Part shown: one piece after another, positions 10,870 to 21,239 of the stretch
Layout of the letters: every line of letters begins with the position of its first letter
Numbering within the stretch: position 1 is the stretch's first letter
NCBI GenBank assembly: GCA_949316235.1
Contig: OX438741.1
Span: 16,555,124 to 16,619,123 of the forward strand
Reading direction: 5' to 3'
Source of the DNA: Oegoconia quadripuncta
Lineage: Eukaryota > Arthropoda > Insecta > Lepidoptera > Autostichidae
DNA: 64,000 nt
The notes under the pieces: model-generated
The model's input: the letters and a program-made list of their open reading frames with translations, nothing else
What the model was told of the DNA's origin: nothing
Databases searched by the model: none
Program-made: the position numbers and the translations under genes

Positions 10870-11355
10870 CATGGATCCAATATACATAGTAAACTACTCT
10901 GAAATCACCTTCAGTATGGAAGTCCAACAATTTTCGGCTGAATTCGGCTATGGTTGCTAATGGAAAGTTGTTCGTAATCAGGAGTGGAGTCACCAGTTAA
11001 TGGGAATTATGCCGCCTCCGTGGCTCAATGTAAACAACATTGGGTTTACGATTCGGAGGTCGCGGGTTCGATCCCCAGCGGGGTACTCGTTTTGGTTGGT
11101 GGTAGGGCATTTTAAATGTCCGCCTGGCTAGCTACCACCATCTTATCAAAATCTGCCGCCAAGCAGCAATGTTAATAGCATTGTTGTGTTCCGGTTGTCA
11201 GAGATAAGATAGCCAGTCCCCCAAATGTGTTGGGGTTTCCGGGTCAGTACGCTTCCACCTTCGACCTCATCTTCACTTAACATCAGGTGTGATTGAGGTC
11301 AAGTACCAATCCGTTGTGCATAAAAAAAAAATTACAAGAATTCAAGGTCACCCCG
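10870..11355. mobile_element. MITE-M2 copy split by a SINE-A
   Basis: Bases 10870-11011 (tatggaagtccaacaatttt, gttgttcgtaatcagga, gtcaccagttaatgggaatt) match the element at 29014-29936. The SINE-A at 11012-11331 interrupts it, and its continuation (ttacaagaattc) follows at 11332. A short attac/aatta repeat at the junctions may be the SINE target-site duplication. Confidence 0.75.
11012..11331 (+). mobile_element. SINE-A, full length (reference copy)
   Basis: The head reads gcctccgtggctcaatg (A-box region), then an intact B box ggttcgatccc. The body has tccgcctggctagctaccac, then ccggttgtcagagataagat. The tail has catcaggtgtgattgaggtc, then ccgttgtgcataa and an A run. The head is tRNA-derived, so RNA polymerase III would have transcribed it. 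It encodes nothing and relied on a LINE for movement. The tail resembles the LINE-D end (catcaggtgagattgtgg). Confidence 0.95.
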
Positions 11356-11358
11356 AAT

Positions 11359-11418
11359 TTTTTTTTTATACACGACGGGTTCGTACTTGACCCCAATCAC
11401 ACCTGATGTTAAGTAAAA
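11359..11418 (-). mobile_element. SINE-A micro-insertion (60 bp) with target-site duplication
   Basis: Only the last ~60 bases of SINE-A are present. The 12-base direct repeat gtcaccccgaat flanks it exactly at 11347-11358 and 11419-11430, proving target-primed insertion of a strongly 5'-truncated copy. Confidence 0.9.
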
Positions 11419-11430
11419 GTCACCCCGAAT

Positions 11431-11952
11431 GTGCCGTTTAGCACTTTTTTATAGTAATATTGTATACTTTTTACTTTTTTTTATTTTTTGCATCTCTTTT
11501 TGACTAATTAGTTTATTGTATTATGCTTTCGGCTCGCTATGTTATAGTAGATTAAAATATTATTTTCACCGCCCAAAGAACCCTCTTTTATTTATTATAC
11601 AATCCATAAAATCACACCGTATATGAAGGCGTAAACATGTTAGACAAAAATTAGGATATTGTAAAATAGCAAACATTTTTGAAATCACATTTTTTATGAC
11701 AATAATTAAATTCAAAACATTAATCTGCATTTGAACTCAGCGGTATATCCGTAAATAAATTGCATGGTGTGCGCTCCTTATTAAATTATTTAGTCATAAA
11801 TTCGACCCAAGGGATGGTTTTTGTATCGATCGGGACTCTTTCACACGCTGAGGTCACTTTGTTATTTGAAATAGAAGATATATAGGTACTTGTTTGTTTT
11901 TAGGTCTAATTCGTAAATTATAAAAGACTATTTTGTCTGCATAACAAACAAA
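11431..11952. other. no gene seen
   Basis: AT-rich sequence with no supportable feature. Confidence 0.35.
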
Positions 11953-12373
11953 CGGTTTATAAATCGGAGGTCGCAGGTTCGATCCCCAGCGGGGTAGTGC
12001 CCGATTTGGTTGATGGTATTAAATATATTAAAGGTCCGCCTGGCTAGCTACCACCATCTTATTTAAGTCTGCTGCCAAACAGTAATGTTAATACTTTTGA
12101 CATAAAGAATTGTATTAGTAAATTAAGTAAATTTTTGTAAATTGTAATTGCTAAAATGTAGTCATATTGTATGCCTTTACGGCGGAACATAGCGCTATAA
12201 GGATTTTGTAAGACCAAATGCTACCTGTGATTCACAATAAATGTGCTTTGACTTTATAACATTGTTGTGTTCCGGTTGTCAGAGATAAGATTGCCAGACC
12301 CCCAAACAGGATGGGGTTTCCCCCAAAGAGGGTGATTGAGGTCAAGGAATAACCCCTTGGGCATAAAAAAAAA
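11953..12373 (+). mobile_element. SINE-A split by a LINE tail
   Basis: Head with B box (ggttcgatcccc near 11976), body to about 12092, then foreign sequence, then the rest of the body and tail from 12258 to the A run at 12373. The tail part has a deletion around the cttccacctt segment. Confidence 0.85.
12093..12257 (+). mobile_element. LINE 3' end inserted in SINE-A
   Basis: The sequence includes ggcggaacatagcgctataa and ends in caataaatgtgctttgactt, a polyadenylation-like signal plus the ttgact-type tail of insect LINEs. It interrupts the SINE between gttaata and aacattg. It is not obviously related to LINE-J. Confidence 0.7.
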
Positions 12374-12859
12374 CAGATATCGTATTAATGCATAACAAAC
12401 CATTCAATGTACATTGGACATTCAGTCTGATGATTAATTTTTGTTTATTCTAAACAAAATGTTACAGAAAAAACATTAATAATCGTTATGGCCTGTGTTG
12501 CCTGATTATTTTCATTTTAAACGGGACTATGAGCTTAAACAAATCTTCAATAATGTGCTTGCGCTTCTTCACTAATCGATTCTTTTTAACCGACTCCCAA
12601 AAAGGAAGATGTAGTATATTCTTCTGTATGTATTTTTGGTACCATATATGATGCTGATGCTGATGATGCTGCGCTCCGGAGATAAGCAGTGGCACCTTAC
12701 TGAAGTCGGTTGTTTTGTAAACTTTTGTCGGGTTAATTATTAATATCTACATATGTAAATTAGGAAAACTAAAGTTTAAAATTAGCTACTTCTCAAGTGA
12801 TATGACTTCAATGCTTTACATTAGTTTAGCATAATTAATGAAACATTTATGTAAAAGGA
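12374..12859. other. no gene seen; one short dispersed repeat
   Basis: Bases 12585-12650 (aaccgactcccaaaaaggaa) resemble a common lepidopteran dispersed repeat also present near 16895 and 58299. Nothing else is recognised. Confidence 0.35.
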
Positions 12860-12937
12860 TGGCGTCGATTCGGATGTACACCAACTAAACTAAACTAAAG
12901 CCAGTTTTGGAGTGGTGCCGTCGCATCGTACTGTTTT
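12860..12937. mobile_element. MITE-E, left half
   Basis: Matches the left arm and centre of 7066-7202 (gtcgattcggatgtacacca through gtcgcatcgtactgtt) and then breaks off. The right arm is missing. Confidence 0.85.
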
Positions 12938-13619
12938 TTACAATACTGTATTTTACATTCGTAGCTATTAAATTTATATATATATTAAAATATAAATAAA
13001 TGACTAATTATAAGCTATAATATAAATGCATGCATGAGTGTCCGATGATGATAACAGTACAGTGTACGACACCTGTAAATATATCTTTGTAACATTTTAG
13101 ATAAATAAATAAATACAAATTTAACGTTTAATAATAGTGTTAGATATATGACTAAGTTAAACGTCAAATACAGCACTACACGGTCAGCACGGACCATCCC
13201 CAACATCCCCGGAGCAAGGGGGTGAACTGGCTGGGGTGCCGGCTATACGCGGGCGACAGAAGTCCGTTGCAGTGATTTGGAACGCATCACCGAGCTGATA
13301 TGATCGCTCTGCCGCCTATTGGAATAATGGCAATGCTATAGCATCATCAAGCAAAAATATTATAAATATGATGTCAGTAGGTACAAGAAATAAAGATAAA
13401 AGACATCAGCATTTTTGGGCCAGTGTTTTGTCACCTAATAAAAGGTACACCTAAAAAAAGCCGGTACTAAAGACTATCAACTTAGCTATTCAAAAGAATT
13501 TTTGGAACCTTAGTATAGTTATAAGAAATATTTGAAAATATCGCTCTCAGAAAACATTTTGGCTCACAAACTATACAAAAACTAAATTCTTTCCAAAAAA
13601 AAAAAAAAATAGACAAGTG
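12938..13619. other. no gene seen
   Basis: AT-rich, apart from a GC-richer low-copy patch at about 13190-13330 that matches no repeat in this window. No gene. Confidence 0.35.
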
Positions 13620-14483
13620 ACAACCATGGACTTATTATTTAAACAGGACTGAGTACTCGCCGCTGAAAAACGAGCCGAGCAGGATGTGTAACGTAGAGGC
13701 CGTTTGTCTCTGTCTAACAGGGTGACCACAATATATTTGTTACTTGGGACAAATGTTGTAATAAAATATTTGTCAAAAAACTTTGGCGTTTTGACATTAG
13801 CCGGCGTGAGCCATTTATTTCGCATTTCTTAATTTTTTGGGAAACTGCAATAATAGTACAACAGTCAGGACCCTAATCAATCACACATATTTCACATATT
13901 TCGACTCATTTCAAGAATTCATGGGCATCCTACTTCTTTGATTTACAAAAATATTATTTTTAGCTTACCTGTGGAAAGATATGTTGCAACCACCATAGGA
14001 TTCACTTGGGCAAGTATAAACGCAACACTTTTTCACCATTTTACTCCTTTTACTTGTTATAATATAACAAATACTTTAAAAAACTTTTAATGCAAAGAAA
14101 ATTCAAAATCACACCGAACCGCCATGACATGACATGCTTTTCAGGGTTATGTTTTCTGTTTGATTTAAGAATATATGAAAAGAAATTAATGCGAATGTTA
14201 TTTGTTTATTTATAATTGTTAAAATAACATAAAAATATAAGTGTTTCAATGGAATTTTTGAGTAGCCAAAACTGTTGATCATAATCATTTTTTTTTGCTG
14301 GCAAGATGTAAGAACGAGACACACGGCCTCCGTTATTTCTATCTCTCTCGGCTCGGATTTGCCTTTGTGTATGGTGCATCCAATTTAATACCTTATTGCG
14401 TTGACATAGTGATCATTTTCCTAAATGATTCTTTTGATAGTTATCAGTCCTGTTTAAATAATAAGTCCATGGTGACAACTGAC
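13620..14483. repeat. element or repeat pair with inverted ends
   Basis: Bases 13620-13652 and 14444-14483 are inverted copies of one another (ccatggacttattatttaaa, caggactga). The similarity continues weakly inward (ggccgt[tg]tgtctc). The ~800 bases between have no transposase frame. It could be a non-autonomous DNA transposon or two inverted copies of one repeat. No target-site duplication is seen. Confidence 0.55.
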
Positions 14484-14810
14484 ATGTTTGACTGTGAGGT
14501 TATAATTTAAGTAGGGATAACAGCAACAGCGAGCGAGCGACGGACGACTCTGAAAAGAAAAAACAATTTTTCTTTGGCCTAGCATCTAGTTTCCATGCGT
14601 GAGAATGCATGTGGTTAATGTTGCCAGTATATAATTTCAAAGTTCCCCAAACCATATTTCAAACCTCTTTTGTTCTTTTCTAAAGTCCTTTAAAAATATA
14701 TGTGTTAGGTTTTTAGCACGTCTGGTACTAAGAGTTCAAGACTATATTTATTAATTGAAGTGACAACAAACTGGCCCAAAGATGTATGGATCTGTGCTGT
14801 TGTCCTTTGC
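14484..14810. other. no gene seen
   Basis: Low-copy sequence, slightly purine-rich near 14520-14560. No supportable feature. Confidence 0.3.
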
Positions 14811-15175
14811 AGTTCATGTGAGCCGACTCCGCAAAATCAGTAATTCATTCAGTGGATTACGCATACGTTTTTTCAACAAAGTTCCCATTGATATAATAAA
14901 TCTTCCTTTATATACTTATTATAAAATATCAGACTATTTAGATGATATTCATCCGTGTACATAACATGCTCGTTCGCATACCATTAACAATGAAACATTA
15001 TTGTGCCTTTTGTATTATCAAAACCAGTTTTAAAAGAGCAACCCTTCGAGTTTCTTGCTTGTTCTTCTCAGGGAAAAATTGCCTTTTGAGCAAGCAGTAG
15101 CTTAAATAATATAAAATTGACTATTTTAAGTGTACTCTTTGTACGTACAAAATAAAGACTTTTTGACTTGACTTT
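14811..15175 (+). mobile_element. LINE-J 3' fragment
   Basis: Remnants of the coding end read IRFFNKVPIDIINLPL, then YYKISDYLDD. An internal deletion removes the K-F-K stretch. The 3' UTR (gagtttcttgcttgttcttc, gtgtactctttgtacg) and the tttgacttgactttg tail are intact. Confidence 0.85.
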
Positions 15176-15270
15176 GAAGCAAAGTAAGCGAAGTGAGAGT
15201 ATTTAGGGAAATACAACGTGAAAAGCGATGCGAAAGGGAAACAAATTTTGAATCAAATATGTTATAAAAT

Positions 15271-15430
15271 AGTTTAGTTTAGTTGGTGTACATCCGAATC
15301 GTCACCATTGTATGAATTGTACACCTTTACTGGTATGCTATAGCTGAACCTATTATTGTAATGTTACCAACTTGTCAAATACCTATAGTTTTGCAATAAA
15401 TATCTTTGACTTTTGACTTTTGACTTTTGA
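15271..15430. mobile_element. MITE-E end followed by a LINE tail
   Basis: 15271-15306 is the right end of MITE-E (gttggtgtacatccgaatcg). From 15307 a LINE 3' end ends in caataaatatctttgact and three ttttgact units on the plus strand. Confidence 0.7.
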
Positions 15431-15992
15431 ATTATCATGACACTCCTTTAATATAAAAGTATAAATCAAGCTAAGCTATTGCGATAGTTCGTTAATTACA
15501 AATAACTATCCCTGAACCCACACTTACCTACATAAAAATCTAGGGGGAGCAAACAAAGGCAAGGTGCACACAAGCCGAGTGACGCGCGACCGATCGCACG
15601 CGTCAAATCTCAGTCCATTGTGTCTCCCAATCGCCCTTCACACCGACAGCTAAATATTATTATTACAAAGATTTATCGCGCAGAAAATTGTACTTATTGT
15701 CGTCAGTTACGACAGCCATATTTCATACGATTATGATTTTTATGTTAATTACATATAGGTGATGCGTGGGGGATGTAACGGTCTCCTTTCTCACAGTCAT
15801 TATTTTTTCGGCTGACAACCCTTTTTATTATGAATAATAATACTTTATAATAACTCTCGGTTTAGCGATCGAAACGAAATTTATGTTCATTACATAACTA
15901 AGTTATGTAACTAAATTAGTATTTAGATTCGTCAGTAGTCATTAATTTACTATTGCTTTTCTTCGATATGAGTAAGGACATATTTTCTGACT
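15431..15992. other. low-copy sequence with a GC-richer patch
   Basis: 15540-15720 contains gtgacgcgcgaccgatcg and other CpG-containing motifs, unlike the surrounding AT-rich DNA, and matches no repeat here. It may be a regulatory element. That is inference only. Confidence 0.3.
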
Positions 15993-16370
15993 ATAAATAA
16001 ATAAATAAATTTTTATTTCAGACAATACAACCCATAATTTATTAGTGAGTTAGTAACAATTTGTACTTAGTATACTAGATTAGTATTGTTAATTTAGTAT
16101 GTGACTATGTACTAGATTAGTAGTGTTTCTGAATGGGGCAGTCCGGCCTGGCAGAAATCATTTTCAGGATGCTGTTACCACTGGTGCGCAGACGCTGCAG
16201 CATGGAGGCGGCTTTCTTATGCATTATAGCGTGAAAGCCATCTGTACGTGCCTCCGCAAACATTTTTAAGGTGCTGCAGCCCCGTGACAGTCCCAACAGC
16301 ATCCTGAAGGCATTGTTGTACTGAACACGCAGGACGTTGTAGGCTCGGCGCGTGAATGCCACCCACAAGC
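15993..16370 (-). mobile_element. LINE fragment, reverse transcriptase C-terminus
   Basis: The minus-strand frame 16117-16368 reads RVQYNNAFRMLLGLSRGCST, then MFAEARTDGFHAIMHKKAAS, then LRTSGNSILKM. This is the C-terminal region of a non-LTR reverse transcriptase family common in insects. The 3' UTR ends at 15993 with an (aaat)n-type tail and aataaatt. The copy is 5'-truncated. I cannot assign the clade with confidence. Confidence 0.75.
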
Positions 16371-16594
16371 CACTGGACTAATATGACTGACAGAACGCTT
16401 TAACGTCTGTAGTACATCGTGCGAATCTTCGGGACTATAATCTGTTTGTATTTCTTGTGCAATAAAGAAGACAGTAAACAATTCGATTTTTTACAATGTT
16501 TAAAAACCGAGGAAAGTTATTGAAAAATGAGATATATTAATTTTATATAATTAGTAATATTGTTCGATTAAGATTGTTTAGATTGCAAAAAATT

Positions 16595-16833
16595 GGTAAG
16601 TGGTAAGGCATTTCAAATATCCGTCTGGCTAGCTACCACCATCTTATCTAAGTCTGCCGCCAAACAGCAATGTTAATATCTTTGTTGTGTTCCGGTTGTC
16701 AGAGATAAGATAGCCAGTCCCCCAAATAAGATGGGGTTTCCGGGTCATTACGCTTCCACCTTCGGCCTCATCTTCATTTATCATCAGGTGTGATTGAGGT
16801 GAAATGCTAACCCGTTGCGCATGAAATAAAAAT
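16595..16833 (+). mobile_element. SINE-A, 5'-truncated
   Basis: Body and tail only (gtctggctagctaccacc, ccggttgtcagagataagat, catcaggtgtgattgagg). The same insertion as the SINE at 10107-10381, carried along by the inverted duplication. The head is absent here. Confidence 0.9.
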
Positions 16834-16859
16834 TTTATTCTTCATTTTACTCAACTGCC

Positions 16860-16882
16860 TACTTGTCGTGCATAAAAAAAAA
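16860..16882 (+). mobile_element. 23-bp SINE-A tail micro-insertion
   Basis: Only tacttgtcgtgcat and an A run are present. It is flanked by tactcaactgcc (16848-16859) and tactcaacttcc (16883-16894), a 12-base target-site duplication with one mismatch. The inverted partner copy near 10085 lacks it. Confidence 0.75.
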
Positions 16883-17086
16883 TACTCAACTTCCCCAGGA
16901 AGGAGGGTAATTTTTTTCGGATGTATGTAGGTATATACATATACGTATGTAGATTTCCATATTACCTCCAGTAGCTTAACTTGACTGATTTTTAAGTGCA
17001 TGATGTCGATAGATTCGTCAAACGCGTTGTCAGATTTTTTAGTTTACAATTATTAATTGGTAATTGATTTCATGACGACAATTTAC

Positions 17087-17248
17087 AATACAATACAATA
17101 CAAATACAGTTTATTGCACAAAAGGAGAATATACATTTTACAAAGCACAATACTGAAAAGAGTACAATTACGCGACCTTATCAGTATTCTCTTCCTGGCA
17201 ACCTTTGGATGTAGGAGTATAACTTTATAAAACACAAACAGAAGTTTC
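17087..17248 (-). mobile_element. LINE tail insertion with 9-bp target-site duplication
   Basis: A 162-bp 3' end with an (aatac)n tail, like 9071-9295, lies in reverse orientation. acaatttac flanks it at 17078-17086 and 17249-17257. The partner copy at 9888-10313 shows the intact empty site. Confidence 0.9.
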
Positions 17249-17485
17249 ACAATTTACCTTCTCCATAAACTAGAATTAATTTGCGGTTTTCGGAAAACAA
17301 TTTATGAGCCATTTCTTTCCGCGGATATCATTCTGTATGAATTGAAATGAATTCTTTTGGGAATCAACTCGTATTGACGTGATCATTGGCAGGAACCAAT
17401 CGGTAAGGTCCCCTATCCATCAGCGGATTAGGTAATACAGATAACTGACAAACAACTTTACCAAATTGCCAAGATCACTTCTTCT

Positions 17486-17528
17486 TCAATTCAAGAGCTA
17501 TACTCTTGTCGGCGGAGTAATGACCAGG
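17486..17528 (-). mobile_element. LINE-R tail, first part
   Basis: ttcttcaattcaagagctat and ggcggagtaatgacc match the LINE-R end at 50765-50830. It is interrupted at 17529 by the Harbinger-derived element and continues at 18705-18760 (ccgccctcgatttaacctc). Confidence 0.8.
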
Positions 17529-18704
17529 GGGCCTACAACGATCATTTTAAAAACCATCATGTTTCAGGAACGTTTTGTTTCAATGTTAAAGTAATATTAC
17601 TCAAATTCGTACCGCGATCATCTAGCGATAATACAAAACAATATTGTTTTACTCCTGCTTAGAGACGGGAAAGAACGAATGATTTGTCTATTCCTTGCCG
17701 TCAGAAGAACGAGACAACGTTATACCTTTGTATAGCGTTATCACTTTCACACCTCGAATAATAATAGCGTTCCGGTATACGCAATTATTTAAATATTGTG
17801 CATGATTTTTGTCGTTTATGTTCATATTTTTATTGTTGAAATGCATAATTAGAAATAAAAGTTTTTTATATTTATGCATATATAAATTTAAATATACATT
17901 TTCATTGAAGTAATGCAAGAAAGCGTAAATTAAATGTGAAGTAACGCTGCCGCCCGCCGCCGGTGTCGTTCCGTAAAATGAAACATTGTGTCAAAGTAAT
18001 AAGCGCGGCGCTTTCTTAATTTCATAATCTTGGTGTAAAATTTTTATTTGTTTGAAATTATTTTTTTACTGGTTTTATAGAATTTATATTATGGCGACTA
18101 GAGAGTAAGTATATACAAAGTAATGTTTTAGTGATTTTTGTGCATTTATAGAATAAGCAAGCATCCTAGACAAAGAACTCATCGAACAAATTCAGCTTCG
18201 TCAATATCGAAGGGATTACATTCTTCACGTAATCGCCTTCGACGTTGCATCTTCTCCGACAAATCCTCTGCGGCATCGTCTTCCAGAAACTCGAATAATT
18301 CGTAATCCTTGGCCATCTAAAACCACATCACATTTAATGTATTTCTTATCGGTTTACGCAATGAACACAATGTATTTATAAAGAGTTATTGTGAAAAACA
18401 CATTCACTTACTTTTTTAAGCGAAAATAACGGTTTATTATCCTTATACCACTAAAACAATAATAAAACCATCACAAGAGACTAACTTTTTTAAGATTGTA
18501 AAATTTGACGTTTGAGCAATATTACTAGCTGTCAAACGACCGTTAAACAACGATGATGGTACGAATTGAGCGAATGATTCAGCGGTGACGTCACAAAACT
18601 GCTTAACAAAACAATATTATAATAAGCTTGTTTTAAGGCGGTCGGGGTACGAATTTCCAAAGTAATATTACTGTAATATTGCTATAAGAGGTGATTGTAG
18701 GCCC
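17529..18704. mobile_element. Harbinger-derived non-autonomous transposon, 1176 bp
   Basis: Perfect 10-base terminal inverted repeats (gggcctacaa) are flanked by the 5-base direct repeat ccagg (17524-17528 and 18705-18709). The host LINE-R continues on both sides. Subterminal repeats (aatattac, attcgtacc) recur near both ends. Inside, a minus-strand frame resembles the start of a PIF/Harbinger nuclease. Harbinger elements normally duplicate 3 bases, so the apparent 5-base duplication is unusual, or the true boundary is slightly different. Confidence 0.75.
18179..18316 (-). pseudogene. N-terminus of a Harbinger-type nuclease, truncated
   Basis: A 45-codon frame starts at an ATG (18314-18316). 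It reads MAKDYELFEFLEDD, then KMQRRRRLREECNPFDI, then DEAEFVR and a stop. Proteins of the HARBI1 transposase family often begin with a similar E-F-L-E-D-D segment, a run of arginines and R-x-x-x-x-N-P-F. That fits the terminal repeats of the element around it. In the family the frame continues for about 350 residues with a DDE catalytic domain. Here a TGA cuts it off and nothing matching follows, so it cannot make an active enzyme. A short frame with a donor-like gagagtaagt near 18102 on the plus strand may be a relic of the element's second gene. Confidence 0.6.
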
Positions 18705-18760
18705 CCAGGTCTCTTTCCGCCCTCGATTTAACCTCTTGGTACTGTCGTACCAAGATGGCA

Positions 18761-19510
18761 TGACACGACATAATGGCACGATCACTAGTGAACAAAAAAA
18801 TCCAGAAGTTTCACAATTTACTAAACTTCATTTAAAACAGAACTGCGCACTAACACAACATTTTAAAAGCATGTGCTCAACCCCTCAAACCCTTCCATCA
18901 TAGGCAAAAACAATCTTTTTTAATCGCTTGAAATTCCGTATCGAAAGCAGCTAACTCCCTGGCCGTAAGCCGGCCACGACCCTCGCGTCCCAGCACAATG
19001 CATTAGTTAAATACCTCCGACAATGGCATCTGACGCGACGATTCGCACGCACGAACAGTTCTCGACAGTGTGTCTCCCGCTTTGGAAATGATCAACGGAG
19101 GTAGAAAGGGCTTAAGTGGTCTGTAGGTGAGATTAATAAATTGAATTTTTGTAACTTTTGTAGTCGATGACAGAACGAAGGAAACGAACAAAGTTAAACG
19201 AAAGTTAATTCTAATACTTAATAGAACAAAATTATTGCAAGCTGGTGGAATGAACCGTTTGGGCGCATTATGTCCAATTCGCAAAATGTCCAACTGTCCA
19301 ATTCTCAATTGGTCCAGTTCGCAATTAGGGAGTGTCTATGATTACGAGAGTCCATTTTCACGACCCACCGTGAGATTGTGTGAGATTCGGCGCGAAGTAA
19401 AAATGTATATAATTTATGATGATCAACCGACATTTCATATGATGTCCAGACTCCAAACAAAATATGAATCGTCCGACAAACAGTTTATTATAATTTAAAC
19501 TAAGCTAACT
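18761..19510. other. no gene seen
   Basis: Low-copy sequence. Frames of 101 and 87 codons overlap on opposite strands (19003-19498) and share no known motif. 19250-19330 contains short gtccaatt-type imperfect repeats. Confidence 0.35.
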
Positions 19511-20045
19511 GCCTCCGTGGCTCAATGTAAACAACATTGGTTTTTCGATTCGGAGGTAGCGGGTTCGATCCCCAGCGGGGTCCATGTTTTAAGTACTCGG
19601 TTTAGTTTTTTAAATGTCCGCCTGGCTAGCTACCACCATCTTATCTAAATTTGCCGCCAAAGCAGCAATGTTAATAGCATTGTTGTGTTCCGGCTGTCAG
19701 AGATAAGATAGCCAGTCCCCGAAAATGTATTGGGGTTTTCGGGTCAGTACGCTTCCACCTTCGACCTCATCTTCACTTAACATCAGGTGTGATTGAGGTC
19801 AAGTACCAACCCGTTGTGCATAAAAAAAGCTATTCATTAGCTTCACTTTTGATAAAAATTGTTTAAACTTTAGTCTTTACTTAACATTGCCCGAAAAAAA
19901 AAACGTAGTTTGTAAAGCGGTAAAATCCAATGGAACATAAAGGTGACAACGAAAACATTGATTGCAGTGAGTCTTCCTCGAGTTTGATTTACATCAAAAT
20001 TGTCAATTGTTGAAATAAATTAAATAGTTTGAGTATCCATTTAAT
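19511..20045 (+). mobile_element. SINE-A plus shared 3' flank, left arm of an inverted pair
   Basis: A full-length SINE-A (19511-19828, B box ggttcgatccc intact) is followed by about 217 non-SINE bases. The same unit, SINE and flank together, lies inverted at 22131-22660. The shared unit begins exactly at the SINE 5' end and ends at about catttaat. Confidence 0.85.
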
Positions 20046-20963
20046 TAAAAATAAATTTTCTACAACTTCATATTTATTAGATTCCGAAATCTCCACCTTT
20101 TTAAAATTTGTCCAGATATTTTGGTTTTCCTATCTGGCAACCCTACCTTTCTCGAAGTGAGAGAAAGTTGTGCTTCACTATAAGACTGTGAATACGAAAT
20201 CCAGACTGGTCATTAAACAACTTATGTCCATCATATCTAGTGAAAGATGTCACCTTTTGCAAGTAAACCCAGCTCACATAAGCTTTAGTGATTTAAGTAA
20301 GGATAAATAGATGGTAGATGTACGGTTGGGCAAACAATAGGTGAGGGGGAGCCAAGTGCGGGGGTCGGGGGAGAGGGTGTAGGGGACGCTAACGCATCGC
20401 ACCGCGATTAATCGCCTTTACATCTCGCACAATCGCTGCATTATGCACGCTTTTATTAATAATTTGCTGTGTTGCTTTTTTCACATGGCTTCCAATGTGG
20501 AGTTAGTTGAAAATCGATATTTCAAAAAAGGAAGAGGTTATGAATTCCGTTATATTAGGTCCATCCCTATGAAATTGGCGTTTTGTATGAAGAATTTCAT
20601 TAAGATTGTTTTCTCCATACAAACATTTTTGATTTTTTTTTGGGAACGGCAAATCCAAGTTTAGCTAAACTTTGTGTGTATTATCGGATAACATTAAGTT
20701 AAGTGTAGGCAGCGTTAATTTTTAAAAGTAACCGCTTTATAAAAGTCTCAACGAATCTAAGAAATGATTATGGGAAGCACATGAAAAGAGATCTCTTTAA
20801 TTATGTGATTTAGCCCAGAAATTAAAAAATATTTCATGTGAAACCTTGAAATTCCATTTTCCAAATAAAAAACAAATTTGGATATAGCTTTGAAAATGGC
20901 AGGAATTGGTACATATGATTAACGAAGAAAAAAAAGAAGATATCATAGGTAAAGACCCAATGA
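20046..20963. other. low-copy sequence between repeats; G-quadruplex motif inside
   Basis: 20290-20460 stands out: it is G-rich and then has CpG-containing motifs (gcaccgcgattaatcgcc). It is not repeated in the window. No coding frame with a recognisable motif. Confidence 0.4.
20360..20385 (+). other. predicted G-quadruplex motif
   Basis: Four G runs of 5, 5, 3 and 4 are separated by loops of 2, 3 and 4 bases, which fits the canonical pattern. Confidence 0.6.
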
Positions 20964-21180
20964 CTGTCATAATACGCGGTTTGCAATGGGAAGTATAAAC
21001 CTGGTGGCGCTGGTATCGCCGGAAATGGCGCGGTGATAACGTCACCACTAATATAAGGTCTGCGCATCTAAAATTATATTGACTTTGCTACCCTTTACCA
21101 CGCGACTGGCATCGTCCCGGTCGCTAGCAACACCCACCCCCATCTCCGACGCATATTTTTATATTTGTTACCTCAGAACT
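20964..21180. repeat. unclassified repeat U1
   Basis: It matches 38378-38488 (taatacgcggtt, aacctggtggcgctg, gcgcggtga, taatataaggtctgc, ggactttgctacc) and then 39113-39262 (accctttaccacgcg, ggcac-type cgtcctggtcg, tagcaacgcccaccc). The second locus has extra sequence in between. It could be part of a retroelement leader. No frame tells. Confidence 0.7.
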
Positions 21181-21239
21181 CAGTCTGTTAGTTATTGTCT
21201 AGTGGGAGGATGCTACACGACCAGGAAACAGCAGCACAA

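Larger units (their letters stand above)
16595..17276. repeat. inverted duplication, right copy
   Basis: Counterpart of 9888-10313 in opposite orientation. Relative to the left copy it has a 23-bp insertion at 16860-16882 and a 162-bp insertion at 17087-17248, each with its own target-site duplication. It also has diverged sequence at 16895-16945. Confidence 0.85.
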
